64,000 nucleotides of DNA from Tetmemena sp. SeJ-2015 (GCA_027382625.1 JAJKFJ010021689.1:51227-115226); one strand, 5' to 3'. Numbered from the stretch's first letter, positions 33,251 to 47,200 are shown. Notes: generated from the letters alone by a model not told the origin. A program made the numbers and translations.

Positions 33251-34230
33251 TGGAGTTCAAACAAAAAATTACTTCACTATCTGAGTACTTGGAGCTGCTG
33301 AATTCAGTGGAATTATAGGCAGAGAGACTATTACTCCCTGGCTAATATTTTGGGCTGATCTCTATCGCCCCCTATTTGCGACTGCAAGTGAAGATTTAGA
33401 CTAATCTTTCGAGTAGTTTTGAGCAGAAATGGAGCTCTCCTCCTCAAAGAGAGTACTGACTCTTTGATTTCTTGCCTACCAATGAAAAATGTAGCTGAGT
33501 TGAGAGATGACCTTCAATTATTTAAAATTAGATGTATCTCCTAGCCTTTTTAGCAAGGAACATAGTTTATTAAATGATATATTATTCTCCCTTAATTCTC
33601 TTTTCTCAGTCCTTCTTTTAAATTATTTATTATTTTATTTCATTGTAGCTCTTTCTAAGTGCAATTGGAAATAGTTAGAGATCTTGCAATATAGTTAAAT
33701 AATATTTTCTTCTTTTTATTATTAAAATATGACTTTGTTGAAAAGATTAAGGAGCTCGCTTATCTCCTTCACAAAGACTTAACTAAGCTATTCATCTTAA
33801 CTCGTTTTAAAAAAATTTGTAAGAGTCTTTATTTTTACTGAATTTATAAAATTTATAATATAAATCGTAAGATGGACTTAGAGAAGTAGCCTCAAATATT
33901 TCTTCCTAAAGACAAAAAGTATTATTTTAAATTCATTTTAAATTCTCTATTAAGATGAATTTAATCAATCTGGGATGTTTAAATTAGAGATAAATATGCG
34001 TGATAAATATAGTTTTCTTACTGCTAACTTTATTATATTAAATATATTGATAAAAAAAATTATAAATGGTTACCACAGTTTTCTTACCTGAGCCGCCAGC
34101 AGAAAAGATAAAATATAACCACTGAAAAATATTTCTCCTTTCTCTGCTCAATCGTTCAATTGCTATGAGGGAAATTTAGTTTCGACTCATTGTTAGAACT
34201 TTCTCATAAAAGGTGAAACTGAGCCTACCA
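33251..34230 (+). CDS. Unknown protein, divergent from its neighbour
   Basis: ATG 33251 opens MEFKQKITSLSEYLELLNSV with ERLLLPGQYFGLISIAPYLR and SSSFEQKWSSPPQREY to TGA 33458. Possible later exons: 33728-33810 (FVEKIKELAYLLHKDLTKLF), 33872-33960 (MDLEKQPQIFLPKDKK) and 34080-34200 (LPEPPAEKIKYNHQKIFLLS). The higher GC of the first exon against its flanks supports coding. Family unknown. Confidence 0.45.
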
Positions 34231-34234
34231 TTTT

Positions 34235-35740
34235 TAATTCTTAATAAAATAAAACCTTAATCAGAAGCAATTCATAAAGAAACTTTTCTTATCACGTACT
34301 TTTATCCCTGATTTCTAAAATCCTTTTTTATAAATAATATTTTTTAAAATTTGATCACATATTTTTTAATATTTTTAAATATAAATAATCGGCTATAAGC
34401 AAGAAAGGAGTTTCTTAATCTTTGAGAACTTTCAATATTTTACCCAGCGAGGCTATCTTAAAGTAAAAAATATATATAGGTCAAATTAAATTTTTTAAAA
34501 GAAATATAGAAGAATTATAATAAATTAAAAAGGATGTGTGGAGTGATCAGTAAAACTCTATATAATTTATCGATTTTATTAGATAAACTTTTAAATTCGA
34601 AGAATTTTATAACTTTAAATTTTTGTGTAGCTCTCAGCCGAAATTCCTCAGTAAAAATATTTTTTCGGAGCTAATATAGAAATAAGGGTGCTTCATTTAT
34701 TGCTGTTAAGTCGCAATGGAGATATTTTAAGAAGAAAGTCTCATTATTTTTACTAGGATATCATACAAGCAAAAGATCAGAGTATTAATTTGCAGATATT
34801 TTAACAGCCATTATGTTACATGCTCTGATTTATAATTTTAAACAATCGTCACTTTTAATAAATTTCTAAATTATATTAATATTTTCATCGTCCAATTCTT
34901 TCTAAATATATATAGTTTACAGTTTCTTTGAAAATTATATTTTTTAAAATTTGTCTTTAGCAATTTGAGGAATTGCATTCTTTTGGTCTTTACAGCAATT
35001 TTAAGTTTAAAATAATATTTGAAAAGAAAGCAAAGAATGAGAAGTGATATTAGTCTTCTGTGGATAATGTATTCATATCTAGGTTTCATTTATTATGGTG
35101 TAGCTTTGTCAATATTCATCTTTTTCTTTTAAAATTCTAAAATTTTTAGCCATATTTATTTTATCAAATTTTTACAAATATATAGAATCTTAATTTTGAT
35201 CAATAGATAATGACAAAATTTATATTAAGATACGAAAGTGTGAGTAAGAGGGTTTCAGGGTTTGGACGTGAAAGAATAATGAATTGTCTGCAGATAATTG
35301 TTTGGTATGTTGAGTAAAGGATTTGATACAAGACCTCAGACAATTTTTGCTTCAAGTAATTTGAAGGTACCAAAAGCAGAATGGTTATAAACTATAAACT
35401 AGTTGGTAGGTTAAGGTATAAGGGTCTTTATATTTGAGTCCACTATTTATTCCGTCATAATGAGGCCTATGTTTCACTCCTCATTCTAAAACATTATAAA
35501 GAAACACATGTACACAAGTGATTATTTCTAGGATTTTGGATAATTCCCCCCATTTATGCTATGTGTATTTTCTTCTTCATTGCGTTATATATAATCACAA
35601 ATTTTAATTTCTTGAATTCTGTTTCTACAGTTCTTTCAGTAGAATAGTCCTTATTACATATCTCGAAAAAAAAGTATTAAAATAAAGCATACATATTAAA
35701 AATTAAATTAACGAAAAAGCCCTTATAAGCAGCGGCGCAT
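34235..35740. other. AT-rich spacer, no gene seen
   Basis: No conserved frame; many T and A runs. A 72-codon standard-code frame at 34871-35089 on the minus strand has spacer-like composition. Confidence 0.5.
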
Positions 35741-35744
35741 TTAA

Positions 35745-35861
35745 ATTCCATTAAAAAAATAAATTATGAAAATGATTCAATAGGTTGTGTATAATTAGTT
35801 TTTATATAATAAAAATTATGATCATGCTAAATTTTAACATTAAAGAGGCAATTTGAAGTCT
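35745..35861 (+). mobile_element. Decayed TBE-type transposon end
   Basis: From 35782 the sequence GTTGTGTATAATTAG..., ATCATGCTAAATTTTAAC and GGCAAT.TGAAGTCTTCT parallels the TBE end at 63920-64000 base for base with scattered changes, in the same orientation. The C4A4 tract expected at its outer edge is replaced by A-rich sequence. I find neither its partner end nor clear TBE ORFs nearby, so it is probably a relic. Confidence 0.7.
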
Positions 35862-36339
35862 TCTAGAGGATAATTCTGTCGTCTTTCTTATATTCTCTGA
35901 ATCTTAAACCTACTTCCCTATCTTAGATAACTGAGTATAAGGTTTCATAGGTTCCTTAATTATCATTCTCTAACTTTTAAAAGGCCTGCTAAATAACAAA
36001 TTAAGCAATCTAGTTTATTTAATACCATTATAAAATTCATCACAATAACGACTCACTCAATACATAATTTTGCACATTATGCATTTCAATTATATATTTT
36101 AACTGAGAGACCTTGGGAAAAGGAACTATCTATGGAAGATCTTCGTTTGGTGCTTTCTCTCTCCAAGATTAAAACTTTCTAACTTAATTATTGCAAATTA
36201 AATTAGCTACTAAATAATATTTATTTTATTTATATGTTTATTGATTGCTTAATCTTCTGCTATTGCTGAAATTATCATTTTCTAATGATTAACAAAATTT
36301 ATAAGACTTGTTAATTATTAAATAGTAATCCTCGTTATT

Positions 36340-36560
36340 TCCTTAGTTCTTTTTGGCATTTTGGAAGTAGACGAATTTGAAAATCTCCATTTTGAGAATC
36401 TTATTGAATATGTTACCTTTGTTGAACACACTATTCAATGCAAGTGAGTTAAGAGATTTATCTTTAAATGAAAAAGAAGTTTTAGATTTGAGAAGGGTTG
36501 GAATGTTTTCGAGTGACTACTCAACTTCTTCTTAAATTATTCCTTCGTTTTATTTTTAAA
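36340..36560 (-). pseudogene. Locus 2 fragment of the central armadillo region
   Basis: The minus strand encodes SLNSLALNSVFNKGNIFNKI-like sequence followed by KMEIFKFVYFQNAKK, matching NSLADVSLFNKGK and GNIFKKILKSPIYRFLFLKN of locus 1 (10350-10250). It is isolated, with AT-rich DNA on both sides, 15 kb from the nearest colinear locus 2 block. It may be an MDS or a decayed duplicate. Confidence 0.5.
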
Positions 36561-36599
36561 GGGAGGTGGCATTAGCTAATTTATTGCTCTTAATGTATC

Positions 36600-39180
36600 A
36601 TATTATCTTATAAAATTTTCTCCTTCTCCTAGCTCTTCATTTTTAATTAAGTTTAAATCATTAAAAATTTTTGAGAAATTTATTTTGGGAAAATTATTAA
36701 AAAAGAAAAATTTTTTATTGCAGGGAAGATAAATAGTCAAGGATATATATTAATAATTCGAAACCGAAGATAAAATTAAAATAGCCAGCTGCGAAGTCAA
36801 GCTTTGAGAATTAATATAATTTAGGTATCAAATTTTCCTCATTCTTGTAGGATATGTGTACCCAGAAAAATAATTTAAAAATCAGAAGATACTGCACGAT
36901 AGTCACTTGAAATCAAATCATATCTTAATAATATATTTCAACAATCTACTCAGAATGAACGCCCATGGTCGGTATTATTAGGAAATTTAATAATCTATAA
37001 ATAATATTCGAAGGTTCAGCGTTTCATGGATACACAGTCGATTTCAAAAAGTAAATTATCAAGAATTTATTAATTAGTAATTATGCAAGATTATTTACCT
37101 AAGAATATTAAATACTTAATAAAGTGCATGAGATTCTAGGTCACACTGCTGAGGCATCTCCTAAAAGAGCGTAAGCCTATATCTTTTAATGTTATAGTAC
37201 ACTATTAGATGTAAGTATAATTTCTCTTTATCTGGTCTTGCACTTGGTAGAAGATGTCGAGAAATTGCCATGGCGATGAATTTCATATGTAAATTCTGGG
37301 TATATGCATAACACGCGTCAGCTATCTTTGAAGACGGAAGTCAAGTTATATGCACTAAATTAGTTCATTCTTCCGCTCTTCGAAAAATATATTTTACAAA
37401 TGCTTAACCTTTCTTGTTTTTTTAAAGCTATTATAGTTCCCTCACTAAGTCAAGGCCATTTTTAATAAATAGTTCACTGGTAGCTGCACTACCTAATATA
37501 TAAAATCAGAAATTTAAATCTGAGGCATAGAGCTTGGATTTATAGCGGATATCCTCATTATTTTGTAGTCTTCTTGATTAAAAATAACTTTTTAAAGCCT
37601 TAAGCTTAATCTAAACTAATAATAGAATTCTCCTTCGGTAATGATGAAAGTACTTTTAGTTCAATACTTCACGCTTTGAGTGCTGTTTGAACTAAATTAT
37701 TCTAAGAGTTTGAGCGAAGTAACGATAGCTCTGAAGAGCAAACTGCTTGTGATTGAAGAGCTTCCACATTGTTTTTGAAACTTAGGAGTAAGTAGGAAAG
37801 TCCTTTATAATTTGAAGTTCGATTTTTTTTAATGAACAGTAGGCTCATTCGACATTCTATATAATTACTTGCACAAGTCTACTAGAATTGCTCACGTACA
37901 TTGGCTGCGTTCTCTATGAGCTTCAATGCGTATAAGAGGAGTATCATCAATATCATCGAAAAGGAGGAAGAATTAATTTAAAATATATATTGAAGATTTA
38001 TCAGGTAAGGCATAGTTTTATGAGTCTGAAAAAATGCACAACAATAGGTATTCGTCAAGTCTATTTCGTACACGGGATATTATAAAAACTATATAAATTG
38101 TCTATCAGCCTAAATTTTTAATTATTTCTATCACACATATTTGACAGAAACTTATAATAGAGAGCTCTCGCAATTTAATTTCAGGGTCACAGCCACGAGA
38201 TTAACAAATACTGGCTATCACGATAATATGTTTGATAATGGACAGTCCTAGCCAGGGTCGGCTTTATTTTTCAAAATATCTTTATCTAATAAAAGTAACT
38301 TAAATGCTAAGAGCTTAAAGGGAGGGGATTATTGCAAAAATTACTACAAAGACGTTTTTATCTTGTGGCGCGGAGGGTTCCATCTTCTCCACTTTTTTAT
38401 TGCCAACTTTCAATTCCTCACTTTAAATTATCATTTATTGCGATTTGGTTTAATTTTTTTCTGAGTGTCAGATAGTGACAGGAATAGGCTAATCCGTTGA
38501 CACGTCCTGAGACGGTGGTACACGTTTTTTAGGAGAGATACCGATTTATATAAAATATTATAAGGTGGCTCAAATTATTTGTGGTCTTGAAATTCCTTTC
38601 CGAGACTACCAACGAATCATAATTTAAATCGACTAATATTACATACTATGCCTAGCCACACAACTATAATGCCCAGATTAATCAAGGCAAATAATGAGAA
38701 GAAGAACGTAATCATATATAATTCACATTAGTTTACGTAGGTCAATTGTTAAGATCAAAGAAATGCAATTAGAAAAAATATAATTATATATCAGACTTAC
38801 TTTAGAAATGAGCAGTACCTAAAGTATGATTAAAAAGGAGGAATAGGGTTTAATATAAGTCTATCTTTATCAAAAGTATATGTACTATAAACCTTTTCAA
38901 TAGGGGAATAACGTAACAGCTCTTCTATAAATTCTTTGAATATTTGAATCGGGGTATCTTTTGAAGAAAATAAAAATTAGAATTTGCGGCTAATTGAATT
39001 AACGTAAAAGCTTCATGCTTTTTATAACGACAGAGAGTTCGCTCTTTAAAGCACACTTAATTATCTTATATATATTGGTATTGGATCTATATCACTTCTC
39101 AATCTGCTTCTTATTTCATCTGCAGTAACAAAATATATACCATCTATTCTAGACATTACATTTAAACACACTCACATGAG
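36600..39180. other. Mixed-composition stretch, no certain gene
   Basis: Contains islands of higher GC (37240-37400, 38330-38560) without a frame I can support in ciliate code, and AT-rich segments. Could include degraded transposon sequence from the nearby TBE relic. Confidence 0.35.
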
Positions 39181-39319
39181 ATGGTGGTGTGAAGGCAAAT
39201 ATTCTATTAGTCTCTAGATCGTACGTCATATATATAAAAGGATCTCAAGCTATGAAATTCTTTATGAAAGTACAGGATGAAGTAATATCCTATACTCCAT
39301 TAGTCTTAACTTATTTCCA

Positions 39320-41958
39320 CACTATGGAGTACATATCCACTCGTGGGCATGATGTAAACACCCGAGTCTATTATTCAATACTGACTCCATAAATTCTTCA
39401 CAGTATTTACTATTTTGGAGCGCGGTTATGAAAAATCCTGCGAACTTGAGGATTGAGGAGTATTCTTTGACATATTTTTGATTTCTTGGTCTCGTAGGGG
39501 GCAATAAATGTCCACAAATTTAAAAATAAAAAAATTACAGTTCTATCCACTCGTCAATGGCAATGGTCGAATATATTGACTCAAAGAGTGAGATTCAGCA
39601 TACCCTAAATGTCAGGGGCTTGATTATCTTGGCGTCTTTATTTTCTTACAATAAGTCAGCATTTTCACGCAGAAATCAATATTGAATATTTGGGCTCTCT
39701 TATCACACGACATCCCAAAAAGGATTCGCACATAGACACACGTTCAACAGAAAGTACGGCCAAGCTGGGGCACCAATAAAAACAACGTGCAGTCATCTGG
39801 CACTTTTACGGGGAAACGATTCTACTTTGGTGCATAAGTCCAAAAAGTCTCCTTCACACGTGGGGTCAGAGAAAAGGCTAATACCTACTGATAAATTCGA
39901 TGTGCCTTCGTTGTCAAAACACTTTTCCTCAACATAGCTCCTCTGGTCCTATCATATCCTCCTGAAACTCGTACTATTGGAGTATAAATTTGAGTATATG
40001 TACAGCTTTTTACCAATGCTAAAATTGTATCTTAAGCTGCATCAAAATTCATTACGCAACTCGCCAACACTTCGCGGATAAGCGAGTGAGATCTAGCTCA
40101 GGAAAAACTTCAGAGTCTTCAGCGAGATAACCCAGACGACGCAAGCCAAAAAATAACACTACTAAGAAAATCTTGATCAACGCTTCATGCTTCTAGTCGA
40201 AATCCTATACACGCAAGAGTTGAGAAAGCATAACTCAGCTGAAACAGTTTCCCGAGTTTGTGAGAATTCCCATCAAGCATTGCTATCCTTTGCATCTTTC
40301 GTATCCTCTTGTACTAAGGACACATGATCTATAGCAGGAAGACCTTCTTGATAGTCCTATTAAAGAGGTTTCATTGAATCTTTCCTCTCTATCTCACAAA
40401 TTATGGAACCTGCATTCTTCACCGCTGAAATTTTGACAAAATTCCAGAATTATTAGGGCTACGCAGGTGCACAAAAAAATTACGCAAGCACATAAAATCC
40501 CAAATTCCAACATCTTCTTGCTCTGCCTCGGAAATCTCATTTCTACATAGGTTCATATAGCTATGCTTGCAGTAAATTTAAGCAAGGGCTACACTCTATG
40601 AACTTCTACAATCAGTAAGTGCACCCTGGCGCGGCAACGGGTAACTCTTACTCACGAACTCTCACTGGTGGAGGGCGGTGGCTCTGATTATACAATCTGA
40701 ATAGATTACATTCCCAGATTGGGTCTAAGATTTATATATTGAGAGAAAAAATCACACTGAAATTTAAATTTAACAAATTAAAAAAGTGATACACAAATTT
40801 TGTAATAAATTTTTTTTAATAAGCATGTTCCATTAGGTTTTTGGTTTTATATTTTACCAAGCTTCATCTTCTTGGCTCACTTTCGAACTTTATTATTCTA
40901 AATCCAAGAACGGCGCCTTCTGTGAATTCAGTCTTTCCATTTTATATATTAAAAGATTTGTCCCCTTTCTCAATCTAGCTCTAATGGAAAAAGACTTCAG
41001 TGATAAGTTTGATGGATCCTATCACCGCCAATCTTTTGTTTGTTTCAATTGTGGTCATTTCTTCTGGCACACTTGGGGCTCGCGGAACGAAAATTATCTC
41101 GAAAGTCAAGGTCTTGTCTGGAGGGTCAATGGAGGGTATATATACTTTCAAATGGTATTTCTGAAGCAAAGCGCTTGGAAATAGGACGTGGTAAGGGCTG
41201 GTATCTCTTAAAAATCTATTGATAACAATAGGACCATCCTTAATTGTGTTCTGCTCCTTCAAAAAATCACACTTTACATCTCCAACAAAAGTTTCCTTTG
41301 GGCCTCTTGCCTCTAATGCCTGAAGCAAAATAATTGTTGCAGTCGTTGAAAATTCTCCTTGTAGGTTTAAAACTCCAATTTATCTCTTGACTTCTGAAAT
41401 ACTTCATTGTTCCTTAATTTTCGAGCAGCATGAAGGAAATTTCCCTAATCGTTCTTGCTGCAAGTGCAGGAAAATAATTTATGATAGAAGTATAATAGAA
41501 TCAGATAACTTTGCAGTCCCAAAATATTACAGGCCTATAATGAATTCTTCTCAACCATAATCAGCGAAGTTATCTCTAACTAGTTTGCGTGCATTTTAGC
41601 TTGCATAGCAAAATTTTGATAATCTAAAGTAACCCAAAAGAATTATCGCGCAGGCTGATTAGCAAAGAAAATGCTCAATAGACACTTGAGAACCCAATAA
41701 AATTTCTGATTTGCAGAAATTGTTGATAGCAAGTGAAACTCAATAACGCTTATAAAAGAGCCATGGCTGCTTTCTCTCCTCCGACAGAGTTTATTAAATG
41801 CTAATCATTTTCAATCTATAAAGAAAAACTATTTTTTAATTGATATAAATAAAAATAACGTTAAATTCACAAAATTAAGTTGTTCAGTATTGATTTAAAT
41901 TAAATTAGGGATCTTGAGCTGGCTCTATCTGTTTCTTTAAAACTGAAATCTTATTCAT
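39320..41958 (-). pseudogene. Left copy of head-to-head duplicated unknown gene
   Basis: ATG at 41958 starts MNKISVLKKQIEPAQDPQF, but TGA interrupts exon 1 (NLNQY-stop) where the right copy has GGA. After an acceptor ctttatag a second exon region follows; from 41735 to 40825 one frame is open in ciliate code and includes LEARGPKETFVGDVKCDFLK, RFLRDTSPYHVLFPSALLQK, VYIPSIDPPDKTLTFEIIFV and RLAVIGSIKLITEVFF. Weaker homology to the right copy continues to about 39500 (MLRKSVLTTKAHRIYQ, TPRVKETFWTYAPKQNRF). I recognise no family. The premature TGA suggests the left copy is damaged. Confidence 0.5.
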
Positions 41959-43095
41959 TATTAAATTTGAAAATGCTGAAGGCTAGTAGCTGCTTAAAAA
42001 TATTCTATTCTAATATATTTGTAAATTTTAAGTAGTGGTATTCCATCTTCTATATCACTTTTAGATGCTCTTTTTCATTTCTGCACTTTATTTCTGAGTG
42101 TATTATTTTATAATGGTCATTTTTAGAAAAATGCTTAATTGAAATGAGTCCTCAAATATTTCCAAGATGGAGTGGAGTGACTTTAAATTCACTTTTTCAA
42201 AAAATCGAAAGTATTAAAGGAAGGAACTATCTTTAGATAGAAAAGATCAATTCTATTTAAAATAAATGGATAGTAAGTATTTTAGTTATCTTTGAGTGAA
42301 ATTGCAATTGAATGACTGAAATTTTATAGAATTGACAAAGGAAGAGGAGATTGACTAGCTTTGACCTTCAGCATTTTCAAATTTAATAATGAATAAGATT
42401 TCAGTTTTAAAGAAACAGATAGAGCCAGCTCAAGATCCCTAATTTAATTTAAATCAATACGGAACAGGGAGGTGTAAGTTAAAATTAATAATAACATTTA
42501 TTTTATATTAATCAAATCTTCTTCTTTATAGTTGAAAATCTCAAATATGGCTACATTATACTTCCGCTCAAGAAGCGCTTCAACTTGAGAGGGTCCAAGG
42601 CTCTGAGCTTCATAAATTTATCGAAGGTCACTTGCTATCAACAATTTCTGCAAATCAGAAATTTTATTGGGTTCTCAAGTGTCTATTGAGCATTTTCTTT
42701 GCTAATCAGCCTGCGCGATAATTCTTTTGGGTTACTTTAGATTATCAAAATTTTGCTATGCAAGCTAAAATGCACGCAAACTAGTTAGAGATCACTTCGC
42801 TGATTATGGTTGAGAAGAATTCATTATAGGCCTGTAATATTTTGGGACTGCAAAGTTATCTGATTCTATTATACTTCTATCATAAATGATTTTCCTGCAC
42901 TTGCAGCAAGAACGATTAGGGAAATTTCCTTCATGCTGCTCGAAAATTAAGGAACAATGAAGTATTTCAGAAGTCAAGAGATAAATTGGAGTTTTAAACC
43001 TACAAGGAGAATTTTCAACGACTGCAACAATTATTTTGCTTCAGGCATTAGAGGCAAGAGGCCCAAAGGAAACTTTTGTTGGAGATGTAAAGTGT
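41273..43095. repeat. Large inverted repeat, near-identical inner arms
   Basis: 41341-41735 is almost identical to the reverse complement of 42624-43036, and 41875-41985 to that of 42354-42470. Between these blocks the arms (41736-41874 and 42471-42623) are only loosely similar, and outside 41257/43112 identity drops sharply. The unpaired centre is 41986-42353. Confidence 0.85.
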
Positions 43096-44225
43096 GATTT
43101 TTTGAAGGAGCAGACAAAATTTACAGGATGGTCTATTGTTATCATATTTTTAAGAATCAGCCTCACGTCTATTCAAGCGCCTTTGCTTTCAGAATACTTT
43201 GAAATATATACTCATTCAACCTCCAGACCAAACTTGACTTGAGATATTTTTCTCGAGCAGCTCGCAGAGAAATGCAATTGAACAAACACAGATGGGAACT
43301 AGGTCAAAAGTTATCCCTGATGTCTTGTTTTTCATAGAGCTAGTGAGAAAGGGGCACAAATCTTTAGATAATAAAATGGAAGACTGAATCAGAAGCGCCT
43401 TATGTTTAGTTTGAAATCAAGTAGAGGTAAGTCGTAAATCAAACAAAACAAACGGTTTTAATGTTTAATTAATTTTTATTAGATATAGATGACTATGAAT
43501 TGAATACGAGCCTAGAGTGCGTAAGAGTACAGTGCCGCGCCAGGTGCACTTCTGATGCAAGCATAGAGTTAGCCTTCAAATTTCTGAAGCATAGCTATAC
43601 TTTGAAATGATTCGAGAGCAGCAGAAGAGTTGGATTGAGTTAGCTTGCTAATTTTTGAGCAATAAGTTGAATTTGTGAAAATTCAGGAGAGCATTCCATA
43701 ATTTGAGATGAGGAAAACTATGACCTCTTTAATAGGACTTCAAGGGTCTCGCTAAAGATCAGTTCCTATACAAAGATACGAAAGATGCAAAAGGATAGCA
43801 TGTCCTTGTGGAAATTCATATCGGGGAACTTCAGTGTGCTTCCATTTTGGGTCGCAGCAAATGAGAGATCAAAGATATTAAGGGTCTTTTGGCTTGCGTC
43901 TTGGTTCATCTGTGAAGATCGAATTTCCTGAGGATAACCTTATCCGAAGTTTGTTGAAGAATTTGGCTTAAAGATAAAATTTTACATTTGAAAAAAGTAA
44001 GTATCATTTAACAATAAGGAGTTTTAGGATGGATTGAGCACAAGCATGTTCAAGGAAAAGTGTTTTGGGAAAAGAAGGCAATGCATTTTCAGAGTATAGA
44101 TTTCTGACAGTTTGAAAAGACTTCTGATTTCTACAAGTGACGTCAAGCTCGTTTTTATGGTCAGCTTGGCGTACTTCTTGAGACGTCTTCTTGGAAATCT
44201 TTTTGGGGGGTGATAAGCAGAGCAA
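42389..44225 (+). CDS. Right copy of head-to-head duplicated unknown gene
   Basis: ATG 42389 begins MNKISVLKKQIEPAQDPQFN and ends the exon at YGTGR with gtgtaagtt. The next exon, after ctttatag near 42532, encodes NLKYGYIILPLKKRFNLRGS, KALSFINLSKVTCYQQ. Downstream are LEARGPKETFVGDVKCDFLK (43054-43110), a stretch near 43780-43910 (RKMQKDSMSLWKF, KILRVFWLASW) and a conserved MFKEKCF-like segment near 44046, all matched by the left copy. Several TGAs show that more introns exist or that the gene is decaying. Family unknown. Confidence 0.5.
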
Positions 44226-44229
44226 AATA

Positions 44230-47200
44230 TTTAGATGATTCTCAAAATGCGATTAAAAGCATTAGGGCCACAATTAAATGCTTAGGGATGACTCACATCT
44301 TATCATTATTCGAGCTGCATTGAGGGAGCAGGAGACTAAGGCAACAAAAATCTAATGTGTCAAGAATCTCATCAAAGCTCTGAATAAGTAATTAGATTTG
44401 AGCCAGATGAGATGATATGACCTCGGTATTGCCACGAGTTGAATTTATAATAGAGATAAGTAAGGATTGGTAGTGAATTAGCTCTCTATATAGTCAATTC
44501 ATAATGATTTAAAGAGCGCTGAGAATAAATTAAAATAAAAATTGACCATATGCTTGAATGTTAGAATAATAAAGATTTTTAAAATGATTCTCTTCATGGT
44601 GTTTTTCGTTTCTGAATACTCTATTCTTTTCCGAATAATTTCTGAAAAAAGCTTTTTTCTTTTTTGTAATTGTGATGAGCCTCCGGGTTGGTAAAGGTGT
44701 GATTCAAATGAACTAACTTCATTTGTATTCTACTGACGATTTAGGTATTAGTAAGTTTAAGTTTAAGTATATGCATGTTTCACTAAGCTGCTAGGAGAAG
44801 ATACTGAACTATTAATTTGAGATGCTGATTTCCCAACAATGGATTTCAATTACTGTTTACAATTAAGATAGGAAAAAATAATAAAAGGAAAGTCTGCAAA
44901 TGTTTCCATATATATTTTAGATTCGCTCCATATCTGCAGCATTAGCTATAGCCTATTAAAAATCAAATTCTTTCTTCATTAAGAATATTCATTGCACTTC
45001 TTTTCAATGAGAAATTATGGCAACTCTAAATTATTTTTTACTCCTCCTATGATTAAATTGATGAGTGAAATCTTTCTAATATTCCTAATAATTTTAAACA
45101 TAACTAGTAAAAACATAATGTTTAGTCATTTTTGCCATTCTTATTCTTGTCCTTTTTGTTAGAGAACTGGGAAAACACAATAGCTGCTGCGTATATTATT
45201 CTGTAAGTCAAAGCTATTTAAATTTAATTTTTATAATAAGCAGGGTTTGACTTTTCACATTAGATAACTTCTAAAGAAGCCTGTAGAGCAGAGATGATAA
45301 ATAACAAATATAATAGTGTTTAGCCTTGACTTATTGAGGAAAACAATTTTAATGATAATTTAAATATGATTCATAGGAATAAAATAATGTGAGCCTCTTC
45401 TATTTTTTGATCACCGTTAGCATCTGTGTCTATAGCTGAGTAGCTAGGGGCCTCATCTACTTTCAAAATATTCTGTATAGCTTTTGGCAGAACCTAATAA
45501 ACTTTTTCCTTTTAAAAAAAATTTGGGGAGGAAAAAACTCCCATTAAAAAAATTATTAAATGGGCTTTAATCAAAAGTTAAATTTAGACTCGAGAGTATT
45601 TATTTTATGACTAAAGTCTAGAGTCGTGCCAAAATTCAAAGCATAAAAGACTCTAATACTTTTAAAATTTTAAAGTCTCCCATTAATGCTAACCCGAATA
45701 TTTTTTAAAGGGGTAAATTTTGACATAAATAGGCTAGATTAATAAATTTTATTTTTAAAAAGGGTGATTTCTTCGATCCCTATTCCCCTACATAAATATT
45801 CTATCAAAACGAAAAAGAGAATAAATTCTCTAGCTTTCTATTTTACTCTTTTTAATAATTTATCTAGAAGAAATAAAATAAAAAAAATTCTTTCTTATTC
45901 TTTAAATTTCAAAGGATTTCAAAAATAAAAAGTTTTTTTAAGCTTTGCCCCGTCCCCCCGGTTTATTTTTTAAAGTTTAAATTATTGTAAATATTTAGCC
46001 CAATAATTTATTTTTAATCTAGGAAATATTGCAAATAATTGAGCTTAGCTGAACCTAAGATTCATCATTGCACTAACCACTTAGTTATTTCCTATTTAAT
46101 TTAAGTTATTATCTTATTAAAATTAACCTAGCAAGTTTTTATAAATTTGGAGAATTTAATTTCGAAGATGAAAATTTGCTTTTCTATAACTGAATGCTAT
46201 TTTTTATTTATAAAAATGAACTCTAACTTTCATCTTTCTCTGAATAAACTATTCTAAAAAAAGAGCATAATTGTATCGCTCTCTTTATTGATGATTTAAG
46301 CAATTGTGCTTTCACATCACCGTGAGTAATGATGAATTATTTAGAGTATAACCTCTTTTATAATACTTTATCATTCATTTTAAATAAATTTTAAACTATA
46401 AAACATTTTATCTTTTTAAGTGTCTAGCACCTGCAAATACTTGTGCTGGATTTTACTTCCATCAATACTTACCCAACTAAAAGAACTTAAGAGCTTAATA
46501 AAACTTACTATCACAAAATAAAAGAGCCTAAAGAAATTTTAAAATTTTTCCACTATATAAAAATAAAATAATTTTAATAGATAAAACTGAATAAAAATTA
46601 ATTTGAAATTTTCTATTCTTAAGTATTAAGAGAAAGCTTGTGAGTGCAAATTATTTTTAATTTGCTTCTTCTAAGTTGATGTTCTAATCTCTAATTTAAT
46701 TAAATGCTCCAAAATCTTTTATCTCAGGATATCTTAGAATAAAATAATAATTTTAAGTTACTTTGCTGTTTCTTAAATTTATAGTTATTTTTCTAAAATT
46801 GATTTTATCTGAATTAAATATGAGATTAAATGAGGTTAAGGTTTGCTTGAATCTAAAAGGCTTTTTATATAATTTATACTAAAATATAAAATTAAGCAAT
46901 AGTAGCATCTATTTTTTAAACCGAGGACTCCATAGGCAGGATCATTCAATAAATTATCTAAAAGTACATCTTTAGGTTCTAAAAATTATAAATAGATAGT
47001 TGATGTACATATAAGTAAGAAATTTGAGAAGGATTGACATTAGTTTAGACTCTCCAGCAGATTAAATAGGAGATTTTGCAAGCTATTGCAAAGCATTTAT
47101 TGACCAGTTAAGAATTTATAAGCATTCATAATAATTAATTTGTTTATAAATTAATTGCTTGAACTTAAAAAAGAATTATATTTTCAAGCTTTATTATAAA

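Noticed and set aside
34871..35089. 72-codon minus-strand frame rich in Lys and Phe
   Set aside because: Composition is that of AT-rich spacer, with no homologue in the window and no supporting exon structure.
40984..41184. Plus-strand frames over the left duplicate
   Set aside because: Antisense to the longer minus-strand frame that is conserved in the right copy (43036-43110).
45949..45962. CCCCGTCCCCCCGG tract as telomere or TBE remnant
   Set aside because: It lacks the C4A4 spacing and any terminal-repeat sequence next to it.
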